Of a DNA stretch of 58,663 bases, positions 7,762-15,930 are shown piece by piece. Location: positions 1-58,663 of the forward strand of contig NZ_JBASXK010000040.1 of NCBI RefSeq assembly GCF_049276915.1, read 5' to 3'. The notes beneath the pieces were generated by a model, which had not been told where the DNA came from, searched no databases, and saw nothing but the letters and a program-made list of their open reading frames with translations. A program made the translations under genes and the position numbers. How positions within the stretch are numbered: the first letter of the stretch is position 1; each line of letters opens with the position of its first letter. Source of the stretch: Aestuariivita sp049276915 (GTDB lineage: Bacteria; Pseudomonadota; Alphaproteobacteria; Rhodobacterales; Rhodobacteraceae).

Positions 7762-8548
7762 TCTTTCACCCATGTTGGTGGCCTCTGGCCCCACCGTTGT
7801 CGAAGGTGGGTTTTCGGTTCCGTTGATGGCCGCACGCGGGGTTTATTGCACCGTCAAGGGACAGCGCTTGCTGTCGGATATCGACCTGACGCTGCAGGCC
7901 GGTCGGCGCACGGTTATCCTGGGTCCGAACGGAGCTGGCAAAAGCCTGCTTTTGCGGCTTCTGCACGGATTGGTCCCGGTTTCGAGTGGTGAAATTCGTT
8001 GGCAGGGCAAGCCATTAGGGCGCAAAGCTCAGGCCGAGCAAGCTATGGTGTTTCAGCGCCCGATCATGTTGCGCCGCTCGGTTCTTGCCAATCTGCGATT
8101 TGCGCTCAAGGTGCGCGGATTTGTCGGCAGGGAGCGCGCACGCCGCGCCGAGCAGGCTCTGGATATGGCCGGGCTTGCCCATCTGGCGATGCGCCCCGCG
8201 CGCGTGTTGTCGGGCGGTGAACAACAAAGGCTGGCGATCGCACGCGCCTTGTCCTGCGGGCCTGAGATGCTGTTCCTTGACGAGCCGACGGCCAGCCTTG
8301 ATCCGGCAGCCACAGGGCGGATCGAAGATCTGATCCTGCAGGCGCATGCCAGCGGTGTGACGATCGTGATGGTGACCCATGATCAGGGCCAGGCGCGCCG
8401 CGTCGCCGAAGATGTGGTTTTTTTGCAGGACGGCCGCATCAGCGAAGCCGGGCCAGCCAGCACGCTTTTGCACAACCCGAAATCCGACGCCGTGCGGGCA
8501 TGGCTTGAGGGTCGTCTTTATGTCACCGGCGAAGACTTCAAAACATAG
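7754..8548 (+). CDS. tupC: Tungstate ABC transporter ATP-binding protein TupC
   Basis: 264-residue ABC ATPase energising tungstate uptake. Walker A is GPNGAGKS at 57-64, the Q-loop lies in MVFQRP, the signature is LSGGEQQR at 152-159, Walker B is MLFLDEP at 172-178 and the switch histidine is in MVTHDQ. Its start lies inside the end of tupB, and 12 bases separate it from tupA. It has an N-terminal extension of about 27 residues before the ABC domain. It lacks the C-terminal molybdate-sensing TOBE domain of ModC, which fits Tup. Confidence 0.9.
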   Translation: MHDLSPMLVASGPTVVEGGFSVPLMAARGVYCTVKGQRLLSDIDLTLQAGRRTVILGPNGAGKSLLLRLLHGLVPVSSGEIRWQGKPLGRKAQAEQAMVFQRPIMLRRSVLANLRFALKVRGFVGRERARRAEQALDMAGLAHLAMRPARVLSGGEQQRLAIARALSCGPEMLFLDEPTASLDPAATGRIEDLILQAHASGVTIVMVTHDQGQARRVAEDVVFLQDGRISEAGPASTLLHNPKSDAVRAWLEGRLYVTGEDFKT

Positions 8549-8560
8549 GAAGGAACGCAC

Positions 8561-9373
8561 ATGTTTAACCATATGAAATCGCTTGCTGTTGTAGCCCTTT
8601 TGCTGGCTCCGCTGCCAGCTTGGGCCGAAGATTTCATCTTGATGCAATCCACAACATCGACCCAGAATTCCGGTCTGTTCGATCATCTTTTACCGATCTT
8701 CACGGAAAAGACAGGGATCGAAGTTCGTGTTGTGGCCGTGGGGACCGGGCAGGCGATCCGGAATGCAGCCAATGGAGATGGAGATATCCTGTTCGTTCAT
8801 GCCAAACAGGCCGAGGAAAAATTCGTAGCGGACGGGTTCGGCCTCGGGCGTGCTGATGTGATGTACAACGATTTCGTCATCGTTGGCCCAGCGGATGATC
8901 CTGCAGGCGTCGCAGGTCAGACGGATGCGACGGCCGCCTTGGCGCAGATCGCTGACAAGGGCGCGGTCTTTGCGTCACGCGGTGATGATTCTGGAACGCA
9001 TAAAGCGGAATTGCGTCTCTGGGCGGTCTCTGGAACCGACCCGTCTGCTGGTGCTGGGACGTGGTATCGCGAGACAGGGTCCGGCATGGGGGCGACGCTC
9101 AATATTGCGGTTGGTATGGGGGCCTATGCCCTGACGGACAGGGCCACCTGGATATCGTTTGGAAACAAGGGCACGCACCGGATCGTTGTCGAAGGGGACG
9201 AGCGCCTGTTCAATCAATACGGTATCATCGTGGTCAATCCAGAAAAGCATGCTGCGGCCAAAGCCGAACTGGCCCAGCAGTTTGTCGATTGGATTTTGTC
9301 TGGCGAAGGGCAAGAGGCGATCGCCGCTTTCAAAGTGGATGGCCAGCAGCTTTTCTTTCCCAACGCAAAGTAA
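8561..9373 (+). CDS. tupA: Tungstate-binding periplasmic protein TupA
   Basis: 270 residues. The signal peptide ends at PAWA-ED near residue 22. The mature protein starts with the TTSTQNSG motif (31-38), part of the oxyanion-binding signature of TupA, followed by GLFDHLLPIFTEKTGIEV and ASRGDDSGTH. This family binds tungstate very tightly and prefers it over molybdate. Tungstate rather than molybdate as substrate is inferred from the family. It is last in the operon and is followed by a terminator. Parts of its sequence recur in the cytochrome-like protein at 35874-36605. Confidence 0.92.
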   Translation: MFNHMKSLAVVALLLAPLPAWAEDFILMQSTTSTQNSGLFDHLLPIFTEKTGIEVRVVAVGTGQAIRNAANGDGDILFVHAKQAEEKFVADGFGLGRADVMYNDFVIVGPADDPAGVAGQTDATAALAQIADKGAVFASRGDDSGTHKAELRLWAVSGTDPSAGAGTWYRETGSGMGATLNIAVGMGAYALTDRATWISFGNKGTHRIVVEGDERLFNQYGIIVVNPEKHAAAKAELAQQFVDWILSGEGQEAIAAFKVDGQQLFFPNAK

Positions 9374-9390
9374 GAACTGCGCATGAAAAC

Positions 9391-9422
9391 GGCCCGGTGG
9401 GTAACTCTGCCGGGCCTTATGT
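9391..9422 (+). terminator. Terminator after tupA
   Basis: GGCCCGG (9391-9397) pairs with CCGGGCC (9410-9416) and is followed by TTATGTTTT. It sits between the tupA stop and the convergent regulator gene. The T-run is interrupted. Confidence 0.7.
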
Positions 9423-9424
9423 TT

Positions 9425-10291
9425 TCAGGGGGATACCCAGCGTACTTTACCCAAACTCTCCAGGTCATACCCGCCAAGGGATCGGGCTTTTTCGGCCAAG
9501 CCATCGCTTTTGAGGAAGGACAACAAAGCCTGCACGGATGGCTGGAAATAGGCGCGCCGATCAATCAGCAGGTCAAACTGTTCACTGACTTGGGGCGCAA
9601 AACTCAGGCCGTATTGCCGTGCGGCGGTTTCCAATCCAAAGCTGACATCCGCTTCGCCGCGCGCGACGGCTTGCGCGGCATCTGTCTCGGTGCGCGCGGG
9701 TGTGGATGAGAAATGCACCTCTGACATGTCGATGCCATGCGCAAGCTGGTCAAACAGGCTGCGCGCGCCTGCACCGGGTTGGCGCAGGATCACACGTTGA
9801 CCGGCCAGGCAGTCCAGCCCGGCAACCGTATCGGTCAGGCTGTCGCGAAAAATCAGCCCCTGTTCGCGCTTTCCCATCGAGATCAGTACACAGTCGCGCA
9901 GGCCGCGAGAGGCCAGCGTGTTGATGTTCCAGCCATCGCCTTCCGGTATGTGCAGCCCGGTCAAAGCAGCCTCACCTGCGGCGAAGGCGTCCAGACCCGC
10001 CGCGCTGCCATCAAACAATGTCGCCAGACCGGCACCTGCTTCGCGCACGGCCCAGTCAAGCAAAGGATCATGCGAGCCTGCGAGGATAGGCGGGCGATCC
10101 TGGGTGGCAGCCGCCCCGCCGTCGATCCAGGCATGAATCTCATCGGCGGGGAAAAGCAGTTTACCGGTAATCCGCCGATGCGGGATCTCGTCCGCCGCGG
10201 CGAGGTCATAGACCTTACGTTCCTTGACGCGCAGCAGGTCTGCAACCTCACGCGTTGTCAGATAGGCCGTCGGGGCAGGGCTGGCGGGCAT
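9425..10291 (-). CDS. HTH regulator with periplasmic-binding-like domain, tungstate/molybdate type
   Basis: 288 residues. The N-terminus is an excisionase-type winged helix-turn-helix (YLTTREVADLLRVKERKVYDL, then GKLLFPADEIHAW). The rest is a cytoplasmic PBP-like domain (about 85-285) with GSHDPLLDWAVREAG and GLHIPEGDGWNINTLASRG. The start at 10291 follows GGAGAG; an upstream frame extension was rejected. This architecture is found beside mod and tup genes and is thought to sense oxyanion directly. Convergent with tupA, so a regulator of tupBCA is the natural inference. Confidence 0.82.
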   Translation of the reverse strand: MPASPAPTAYLTTREVADLLRVKERKVYDLAAADEIPHRRITGKLLFPADEIHAWIDGGAAATQDRPPILAGSHDPLLDWAVREAGAGLATLFDGSAAGLDAFAAGEAALTGLHIPEGDGWNINTLASRGLRDCVLISMGKREQGLIFRDSLTDTVAGLDCLAGQRVILRQPGAGARSLFDQLAHGIDMSEVHFSSTPARTETDAAQAVARGEADVSFGLETAARQYGLSFAPQVSEQFDLLIDRRAYFQPSVQALLSFLKSDGLAEKARSLGGYDLESLGKVRWVSP

Positions 10292-10358
10292 CAGACTCTC
10301 CGGTATGTCGCGCCAGCCAAACGTGCCCCTAACCTGGGCCTCTTTCAAGGGCTGTGGC

Positions 10359-11309
10359 CTAGTTCGCGCTGCATTCAGCCAAAGCATCTGCCATTTGCGA
10401 AAGCAGGGTCGTGTAAAGCGCAGGCCCCGGCTCGATCAGGGCACCGACCGGGTCGATCACCCCCACGCGGACATTGGCTTCTTCAAACACAGCGTTGATC
10501 AGCGTCGGGTTGAATTGTGGTTCGGCAAAAACGCAGGCGATGTTTTCGGATGCAACCATATCGCGCAGGGCCGCGATGCGCGCAGCTCCGGGGCTGGTGG
10601 CATCTCCCACCGAGATCGCGCCGCGGGTCTGGATGCCGAAACGTTGTTCGAAATATTGATACGCGTCGTGATAGACCACGAATGACACATCGCCCGCGGC
10701 CTGCAATTGCGCGGTGATCGTGGCTTGCAGATCAGCCAGAGTTGCCTTGCCGGCTTCTGCATTGGCCCGGTAGGTGACTGCGTTCTCCGGATCGGCCTGC
10801 GCGAGCGCTTCTGCCATGGCGTCCAGCCAGAGTTGAGCGTTCACCGGATCCAGCCAGGCATGGGGGTCTTCGGCACTGTGGTCATGGTCGTGATCATGGC
10901 TGTGACCGTGATCATGACTGTGGCCGTGGTCATGATCGTGCTTGTGAGTCTCCTTGATCTCGAACACCACCGAGTCGCGATAGGCAAAGTGCTGCGTGCC
11001 GCTGACAGAAAACAGGGCAATGGATGTCGCATCCTGCGCAAGTGATGCTTTGGCATCTTCCAGCCAGGGGGTAAGGTTCTCTCCGACCCAGAAGATAAGA
11101 TCAGCTTCTTGCAGGGTCGCCGCATCCGAGGGCCGCAGCGCAAAGTCATGGGGCGAGGCACCGGGCGGCAGGATCAACTCTGGCGTGCCCACGCCCTGCA
11201 TGACAATGGATGCAAGGGAATGGACCGGCGGAATATCAGTTGCCACCCGCGGGGCATCAGCCAGGGCCGGAGTTGCAAATCCAAGGGCGAGGAAAACGGC
11301 AGCGCGCAT
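10359..11309 (-). CDS. znuA: Zinc-binding periplasmic protein ZnuA
   Basis: 316 residues: a signal peptide, then a cluster A-I metal-binding protein that delivers Zn2+ to ZnuBC. Three conserved histidines are visible (IPPVHSL, ASPHDF and VVYHDAYQYF) plus an acidic late ligand region. A His/Asp-rich loop of about 25 residues (around 121-145, alternating HDH and HSH) is the zinc-capture loop usual for high-affinity ZnuA. Divergent from zur across a 98-base promoter region with predicted Zur boxes. Confidence 0.95.
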   Translation of the reverse strand: MRAAVFLALGFATPALADAPRVATDIPPVHSLASIVMQGVGTPELILPPGASPHDFALRPSDAATLQEADLIFWVGENLTPWLEDAKASLAQDATSIALFSVSGTQHFAYRDSVVFEIKETHKHDHDHGHSHDHGHSHDHDHDHSAEDPHAWLDPVNAQLWLDAMAEALAQADPENAVTYRANAEAGKATLADLQATITAQLQAAGDVSFVVYHDAYQYFEQRFGIQTRGAISVGDATSPGAARIAALRDMVASENIACVFAEPQFNPTLINAVFEEANVRVGVIDPVGALIEPGPALYTTLLSQMADALAECSAN

Positions 11310-11324
11310 GATGTCTCCATAATT

Positions 11325-11366
11325 GTTATGTTATAACCATTTTCTCTGGGATAGTATAACTGTTAC
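11325..11366. promoter_or_regulatory. Predicted Zur operators between znuA and zur
   Basis: GTTATGTTATAAC (11325-11337) has palindromic ends and matches the AT-rich Zur-box style. A second related site, GTATAACTGTTAC, lies at 11354-11366. They sit between the two divergent starts, so zinc-loaded Zur could repress both znuA and zur-znuCB. Confidence 0.65.
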
Positions 11367-11407
11367 AGTGTATCAATCCCGAATTTCTGAACATTCACGG
11401 AGAGTTC

Positions 11408-11887
11408 ATGTCGACCCTTGGATTTGAAAGCCACGACCATTCAGGCTGTATCGCTGAGAGTCTGTCGGCCTGTGAAAGCCATTGTGAAAGCAAGGGCTTG
11501 CGACTGACGCCGGTCCGTCGCCGCGTGCTTGAAATCCTGCTGGACGAGCACCGCGCCATGGGGGCTTACGACAATCTGGAACGTCTCAAAGCCGAAGGTC
11601 TGGGGTCGCAACCGCCGATCGCGTATCGCGCGCTGGATTTTCTGGTAGAGCATCGATTCGTCCACAAGATCGAGAGGTTGAACGCGTTCATCGCATGCGG
11701 CCATCCGGGCGAGCGTCACGCGCCGGCTTTCCTGATCTGCCGCAACTGCGATGCAGTGGCCGAAGCCCATACCGACCTTGCCGAAGGACGTCTGGGCGCA
11801 GTGGCGCGGGCCGCAGGCTTTGTGATCGAGCGCACCGTGGTCGAGGCCGAAGGGCTGTGCCCGCATTGTCAGGATGAAGCCGCGTGA
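11408..11887 (+). CDS. zur: Zinc uptake regulator Zur (Fur family)
   Basis: 159 residues. A winged-helix DNA-binding half (LRLTPVRRRVLEIL, IAYRALDFLVEH) precedes a dimerisation half with metal ligands CGH and the structural zinc cysteines FLICRNCD and LCPHCQ. The N-terminus is extended and contains SHDHSGC. Expected to repress the zinc-uptake genes on both sides of the shared promoter. Its TGA overlaps the znuC GTG start by three bases. Confidence 0.93.
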   Translation: MSTLGFESHDHSGCIAESLSACESHCESKGLRLTPVRRRVLEILLDEHRAMGAYDNLERLKAEGLGSQPPIAYRALDFLVEHRFVHKIERLNAFIACGHPGERHAPAFLICRNCDAVAEAHTDLAEGRLGAVARAAGFVIERTVVEAEGLCPHCQDEAA

Positions 11888-12627
11888 GCCTGATTTCTGC
11901 CACTGGTCTGAGCGTGCGCGTGGGGGATGTGACCGCTTTGTCTGACGTGAATTTCACGATTTCCGCAGGAGAGATCGTGAAGATCGTTGGTCCGAACGGA
12001 TCCGGAAAGTCGTCATTCCTGCGCGCGTTGATCGGAGCGGTCGCCCCTCTCAAGGGCACAGTCACGCGCCAGCCGAACCTCAGAATTGGTTACGTGCCGC
12101 AAAAGCTTGATATTGATGCTACTTTGCCCCTTACGGTGCGACGCTTCATGAGCTTGCCGCGCCGCCGTTCGGCATCCGAAATCGACGCAGCCTTGCGTGA
12201 AGCCGAGGTTGCCGGCCTGGCAGACCGACAGATGTCTGCCTTGTCCGGGGGGCAATTCCAACGTGTTCTTCTGGCGCGTGCCGTGATGGAAAAACCCGAC
12301 ATCCTGATCCTTGATGAAGCGACGCAGGGCCTTGATCAACCAGGATCTGCCGCGTTCTACCGCAAGATCGCCGATCTGCGCGATCGGCTCAACTGTGCGG
12401 TTCTCATGGTCAGCCATGAGCTTCATGTGGTCATGAGCACATCTGACCGGGTGATTTGTCTGAACGGTCATATCTGCTGTGAAGGCGCGCCAGATGTTGT
12501 CGCATCCGCCCCGGAATACCGGGCCTTGTTCGGGTCGGGGACAGGCGGTGCGCTGGCGCTTTATCGGCATGAGCACAGCCATTCCCATGATCACAGCCAC
12601 AATCATCCTCACGAGGCTGCCGAATAA
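11884..12627 (+). CDS. znuC: Zinc ABC transporter ATP-binding protein ZnuC
   Basis: 247-residue ABC ATPase. Walker A is GPNGSGKS at 36-43, the signature is LSGGQFQR at 120-127 and Walker B is ILILDEA near 140-146, with an H-loop in VSHELH. It ends in a His-rich tail (HEHSHSHDHSHNHPH), which probably binds zinc. GTG start, overlapping the zur stop; its own stop overlaps the znuB ATG by one base. Confidence 0.94.
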   Translation: MSLISATGLSVRVGDVTALSDVNFTISAGEIVKIVGPNGSGKSSFLRALIGAVAPLKGTVTRQPNLRIGYVPQKLDIDATLPLTVRRFMSLPRRRSASEIDAALREAEVAGLADRQMSALSGGQFQRVLLARAVMEKPDILILDEATQGLDQPGSAAFYRKIADLRDRLNCAVLMVSHELHVVMSTSDRVICLNGHICCEGAPDVVASAPEYRALFGSGTGGALALYRHEHSHSHDHSHNHPHEAAE

Positions 12628-13428
12628 TGCTGGACGATTTCCTGATCCGCGCGGCTTTGGCAGGCTTGGGCGTTGCTGTGGCAGCGGCACCACTGGGGTG
12701 TTTCGTGGTCTGGCGGCGCATGGCCTATTTCGGTGAAGCAACGGCCCATGCCGCCATTCTGGGTGTTGCCCTTTCACTGGCGCTGTCGATGTCGATCTTT
12801 GCCGGTACGCTGATTGCGGCATTGGTGATGGCGCTGACGATCAGCGGGCTGTCCCAGCGCACCTATGCGATGGACACGCTGCTTGGTGTGGTGGCCCATA
12901 GTTCTCTGGCGATCGGTCTGGTCGCGGTATCGCTGTTGGATGCTGTGCGCGTCGATCTGATGAGCTTCCTCTTCGGCGACATTCTGGCCGTATCAAGAAG
13001 CGATCTGGTCGTTATCTGGGGGGGGCGCGTTGATTGTTTCGCTGCTGGTCTTCTGGCGTTGGTCGGCATTGCTGACGTCGACGTTGAACACGGACCTGGC
13101 GACCGCTGCCGGGATTGATCCGCGCCGCGAGCAATTGATCCTGACCCTTGCGTTGGCGGTCACGGTCGCGGTCGCGATCAAGGTGGTGGGCGTTTTGTTG
13201 ATCGGTGCTCTTTTGGTCATCCCGGCGGCCGCCGCGCGCCCGTTTTCACGCACGCCCGAAGTCATGGCCGGGCTGGCCATTCTGTTGGGAGCAGGGGCGG
13301 CGCTGGGTGGGTTGCGGCTGTCTTATCTCTATGACACGCCCGCCGGTCCGACGATTGTCTGTGTTCTGGCGCTGGGCTTTGTACTGACCAATCTGGCCGC
13401 GACGATGTCGCGCGCGCGCCGCGCATAA
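12627..13428 (+). pseudogene. znuB: Zinc ABC transporter permease ZnuB, frameshifted
   Basis: Two adjoining frames together make a full ZnuB-like membrane permease. The first (from 12627) covers the N-terminal helices to SRSDLVVIWGG and then runs out of frame to a stop at 13118. The second resumes with LIVSLLVFWRWSALL and ends at 13428. The switch lies in a run of eight G at 13018-13025; seven G would restore one 266-residue protein of normal length. So this is either a phase-variable or inactivated gene, or a homopolymer sequencing error. The rest of the locus (zur, znuA, znuC) is intact. Confidence 0.88.
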
Positions 13429-13493
13429 TCCTGTCTTTGCCTGTTTTCCCGGCGCTTGGGGCGCGCGGTTTCAGTTTTTTACCAAATCAAAAA

Positions 13494-13509
13494 TTTACCA
13501 ATTGATAAA
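13494..13509. promoter_or_regulatory. Degenerate RutR-like operator upstream of preT
   Basis: TTTACCAATTGATAAA resembles the palindrome at 18071-18088 and the known RutR consensus TTGACCA-N2-TGGTCAA. An additional half-site-like TTTACCAAAT lies just upstream near 13479. The site is 57 bases before the preT start. Confidence 0.5.
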
Positions 13510-13565
13510 ATTTTCGAATCTGGCAGTCTCCTTTCAAGTTCAACAAACCTTCAGGGAGACCCAGC

Positions 13566-14915
13566 ATGGCGCAAGGTTCCATGATGCCCGGCATCCAGTC
13601 TGGGCGCCTGAGCGCAGAAGAACTGGCAGAGAATTTCGTCGATCTGCATGCCCCGTTTGCCCCGCATGAGGCAGCGGTCGCGGCGGATCGGTGTTACTTC
13701 TGCTATGATGCGCCTTGTGTGACAGCCTGTCCGACGGCAATCGACATTCCGTTGTTCATCCGCCAGATCCAGACGGATCAGCCGGAAAGCGCTGCCAAGA
13801 CGATTTTTGATCAGAACATTCTTGGTGGCATGTGTGCGAGGGTCTGTCCGACGGAAACACTTTGCGAACAGGCCTGCGTGCGTGAAGCAGCCGAGGGCAA
13901 GCCGGTTGAAATCGGCCGTTTGCAGAGGTTTGCAACTGATACACTTATGGCTCAGGACGTGCATCCGTTCACACGGGCCGCTCCCAGTGGAAAGCGGATT
14001 GCGGTCGTGGGTGCAGGGCCTGCGGGTCTGGCCTGCGCCCACCGTCTGGCGATGCATGGCCATGACGTTGTCGTGCTGGAGTCGCGCCCCGCGCCCGGCG
14101 GTTTGAATGAATACGGGATCGCTGCGTATAAAGCCGTGGATGGCTTTGCGAAGGCCGAAGTGGATTGGCTGCTCAAGATTGGCGGGATCACGATCCAGAC
14201 TGGCAAATCGCTTGGCGCTGATATGACTCTCGATTCGCTGAAATCTGAGTATGACGCCGTTTTCCTGTCCATCGGACTGGGGGGCGTGAACGCTCTGCGC
14301 GCCGATGGTGAGGACAAATCCGGTGTGAGCGATGCCGTCGCATTCATTGCCGAGTTGCGCCAGGCCAGCGATCTGACGCAACTTTCCGTCGGGCGAAACG
14401 TCGTGGTCATAGGCGGAGGCATGACGGCGGTCGATGTGGCGGTGCAGTCCAAGCTGCTTGGCGCGGAAAACGTGACCATCGCCTATCGCCGGGGGCGCGA
14501 AGCGATGAGCGCCAGCCGCTATGAGCAGGATCTGGCTGCCTCCAAAGGCGTCAAGCTGATGTTCCATGTTCAGCCGGTTGCCGTGCACGGAAACGGCGCG
14601 GCGGTCGAGGTTGAACTGGAGTACACAACCTCGCAGGATGGCAAGCTGACCGGAACAGGCGAGACCGTGCGTGTCGCGGCTGATCAGGTCTTCAAGGCCA
14701 TCGGCCAGACGCTGCAGGGGGCCCCAGACGGGCTGACCTTGGATGGCGGCAAGATAAAGGTGGGCGCAACAGGGCGCACTGATCTGCACGGCGTCTGGGC
14801 TGGCGGAGATTGCGCCAGCGGCGGCGATGACCTGACAGTGACGGCTGTCGCTGAAGGGCGCGATGCGGCCGAAGACATCCACGCCTTCCTCAGCACATCC
14901 AAAGGAACCGAATAG
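13566..14915 (+). CDS. preT: NAD-dependent dihydropyrimidine dehydrogenase subunit PreT
   Basis: 449-residue flavin/iron-sulfur subunit that takes electrons from NADH for reduction of uracil or thymine by PreA, the first step of the reductive pathway. N-terminal cysteines C43, C46, C51, C55 and C90, C94, C100, C104 form the [4Fe-4S] sites. The FAD loop is GAGPAG at 149-154, and a second nucleotide loop is VVIGGGMTAVDVAV. Homologous to glutamate synthase small subunit. The neighbouring sulfotransferase separates it from its partner PreA, which is unusual. Predicted under RutR control. Confidence 0.92.
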   Translation: MAQGSMMPGIQSGRLSAEELAENFVDLHAPFAPHEAAVAADRCYFCYDAPCVTACPTAIDIPLFIRQIQTDQPESAAKTIFDQNILGGMCARVCPTETLCEQACVREAAEGKPVEIGRLQRFATDTLMAQDVHPFTRAAPSGKRIAVVGAGPAGLACAHRLAMHGHDVVVLESRPAPGGLNEYGIAAYKAVDGFAKAEVDWLLKIGGITIQTGKSLGADMTLDSLKSEYDAVFLSIGLGGVNALRADGEDKSGVSDAVAFIAELRQASDLTQLSVGRNVVVIGGGMTAVDVAVQSKLLGAENVTIAYRRGREAMSASRYEQDLAASKGVKLMFHVQPVAVHGNGAAVEVELEYTTSQDGKLTGTGETVRVAADQVFKAIGQTLQGAPDGLTLDGGKIKVGATGRTDLHGVWAGGDCASGGDDLTVTAVAEGRDAAEDIHAFLSTSKGTE

Positions 14916-14922
14916 GCGCAAG

Positions 14923-15879
14923 ATGGAGGATTGCCCGACCTCTGATCGCAAATCCGCACCACCTTGCGTGATCGTCTACGGATCTCTCAGATCCGGAACG
15001 ACGATGTTGCGCCTTATGCTCGACGGTCATCCCGAACTGACCTGCAGCGGAGAAAGCGATTTCCTGTTTGATCATTTGCGCTCCGATCCAAGCGGCTGCA
15101 GCTATGACATAAATGGTCTCAAGGCGGATTGGCTCTACCAGACAAGTGCGGTTACCTGGCCTGAAGGGCTGGATGGCACAGCCGCCCTGTTTGACATGGT
15201 TGACCAGCTATCCGATGGGCAGGGGCGGTCCGTGCTGATGCTGCATCGTCGCATGGACCTGGTGGCCAAGCATTTCCCCGGAATCCCGGTCATTCACCTT
15301 AATCGGGATCCTCGGGATGTCGCGCGATCATCAATCGGCATGGGCTGGGCGGGCAACGTCTATCATGGCTGTGATCACTGGGTTGAAAGCCAATCCGCTT
15401 GGGACAGGTTCCAGGCCGCCAATCACTCCAACCCGGTTCTCGAGCTTTCGTATGAAGACCTGGTTGCGGATCCGATCGCTGAACTCACACGGCTGTGCCA
15501 GTTTGTCTCGCTTGACTATGATCCGGCGATGCTCAGCTACCCGGCGCACAGCACGTATGATCCCCCGGACGCAGCTCTGGCCTTTCAATGGAAGCAAAAG
15601 CTGAGCACCCGGGAGATTGGCCTGATCGAAACACGCCTGGGTCCGATGCTTGCCGCTGCAGGTTATGAGCCCAGCGGCGTGCCCGCTGTCGCGGTCAAAG
15701 GTATCCTGGCGCTGAAGCTGGCGGTGCAGAACCGCATTGCCATCTGGCAGCGCATGGTCTCGCAGTTCGGGCTGACGGCTCCTGCTGCGCGCAGCATCGG
15801 GCGGCGATTTGGCCTGTCACGGGTTGAACGCTACGGCACGGTGAAAATCGGTGAAATGCAAACAAAATATGTGAAATGA
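14923..15879 (+). CDS. PAPS-dependent sulfotransferase family protein
   Basis: 318 residues. The 5'-phosphosulfate-binding loop is GSLRSGTT at 20-27, following the first beta strand CVIVY. The 3'-phosphate-binding element is NRDPRDVARSS at 127-137. The family transfers sulfate from PAPS to hydroxyl or amino groups of carbohydrates, lipids or proteins; the acceptor is not predictable. The ATG at 14923 lies seven bases after the preT stop and the gene ends about 50 bases before preA, so it appears to be part of that operon. A conserved catalytic partnership with pyrimidine reduction is not known. It may be a recent insertion into the operon. Confidence 0.82.
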   Translation: MEDCPTSDRKSAPPCVIVYGSLRSGTTMLRLMLDGHPELTCSGESDFLFDHLRSDPSGCSYDINGLKADWLYQTSAVTWPEGLDGTAALFDMVDQLSDGQGRSVLMLHRRMDLVAKHFPGIPVIHLNRDPRDVARSSIGMGWAGNVYHGCDHWVESQSAWDRFQAANHSNPVLELSYEDLVADPIAELTRLCQFVSLDYDPAMLSYPAHSTYDPPDAALAFQWKQKLSTREIGLIETRLGPMLAAAGYEPSGVPAVAVKGILALKLAVQNRIAIWQRMVSQFGLTAPAARSIGRRFGLSRVERYGTVKIGEMQTKYVK

Positions 15880-15930
15880 CACGTCCCCGGGGCGGCTGCG
15901 GGCTGTCCATATCTGAACGGAGGAAAGACA

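Noticed and set aside
10860..10945. Short repeats as a CRISPR array
   Set aside because: They are in frame codons of the His-rich loop of ZnuA, far too short and without spacers.
13551..14951. A 466-codon open frame on the minus strand over preT
   Set aside because: It is antisense to a clear PreT with all motifs. The protein has no recognisable domain and is caused by GC-rich codon periodicity.
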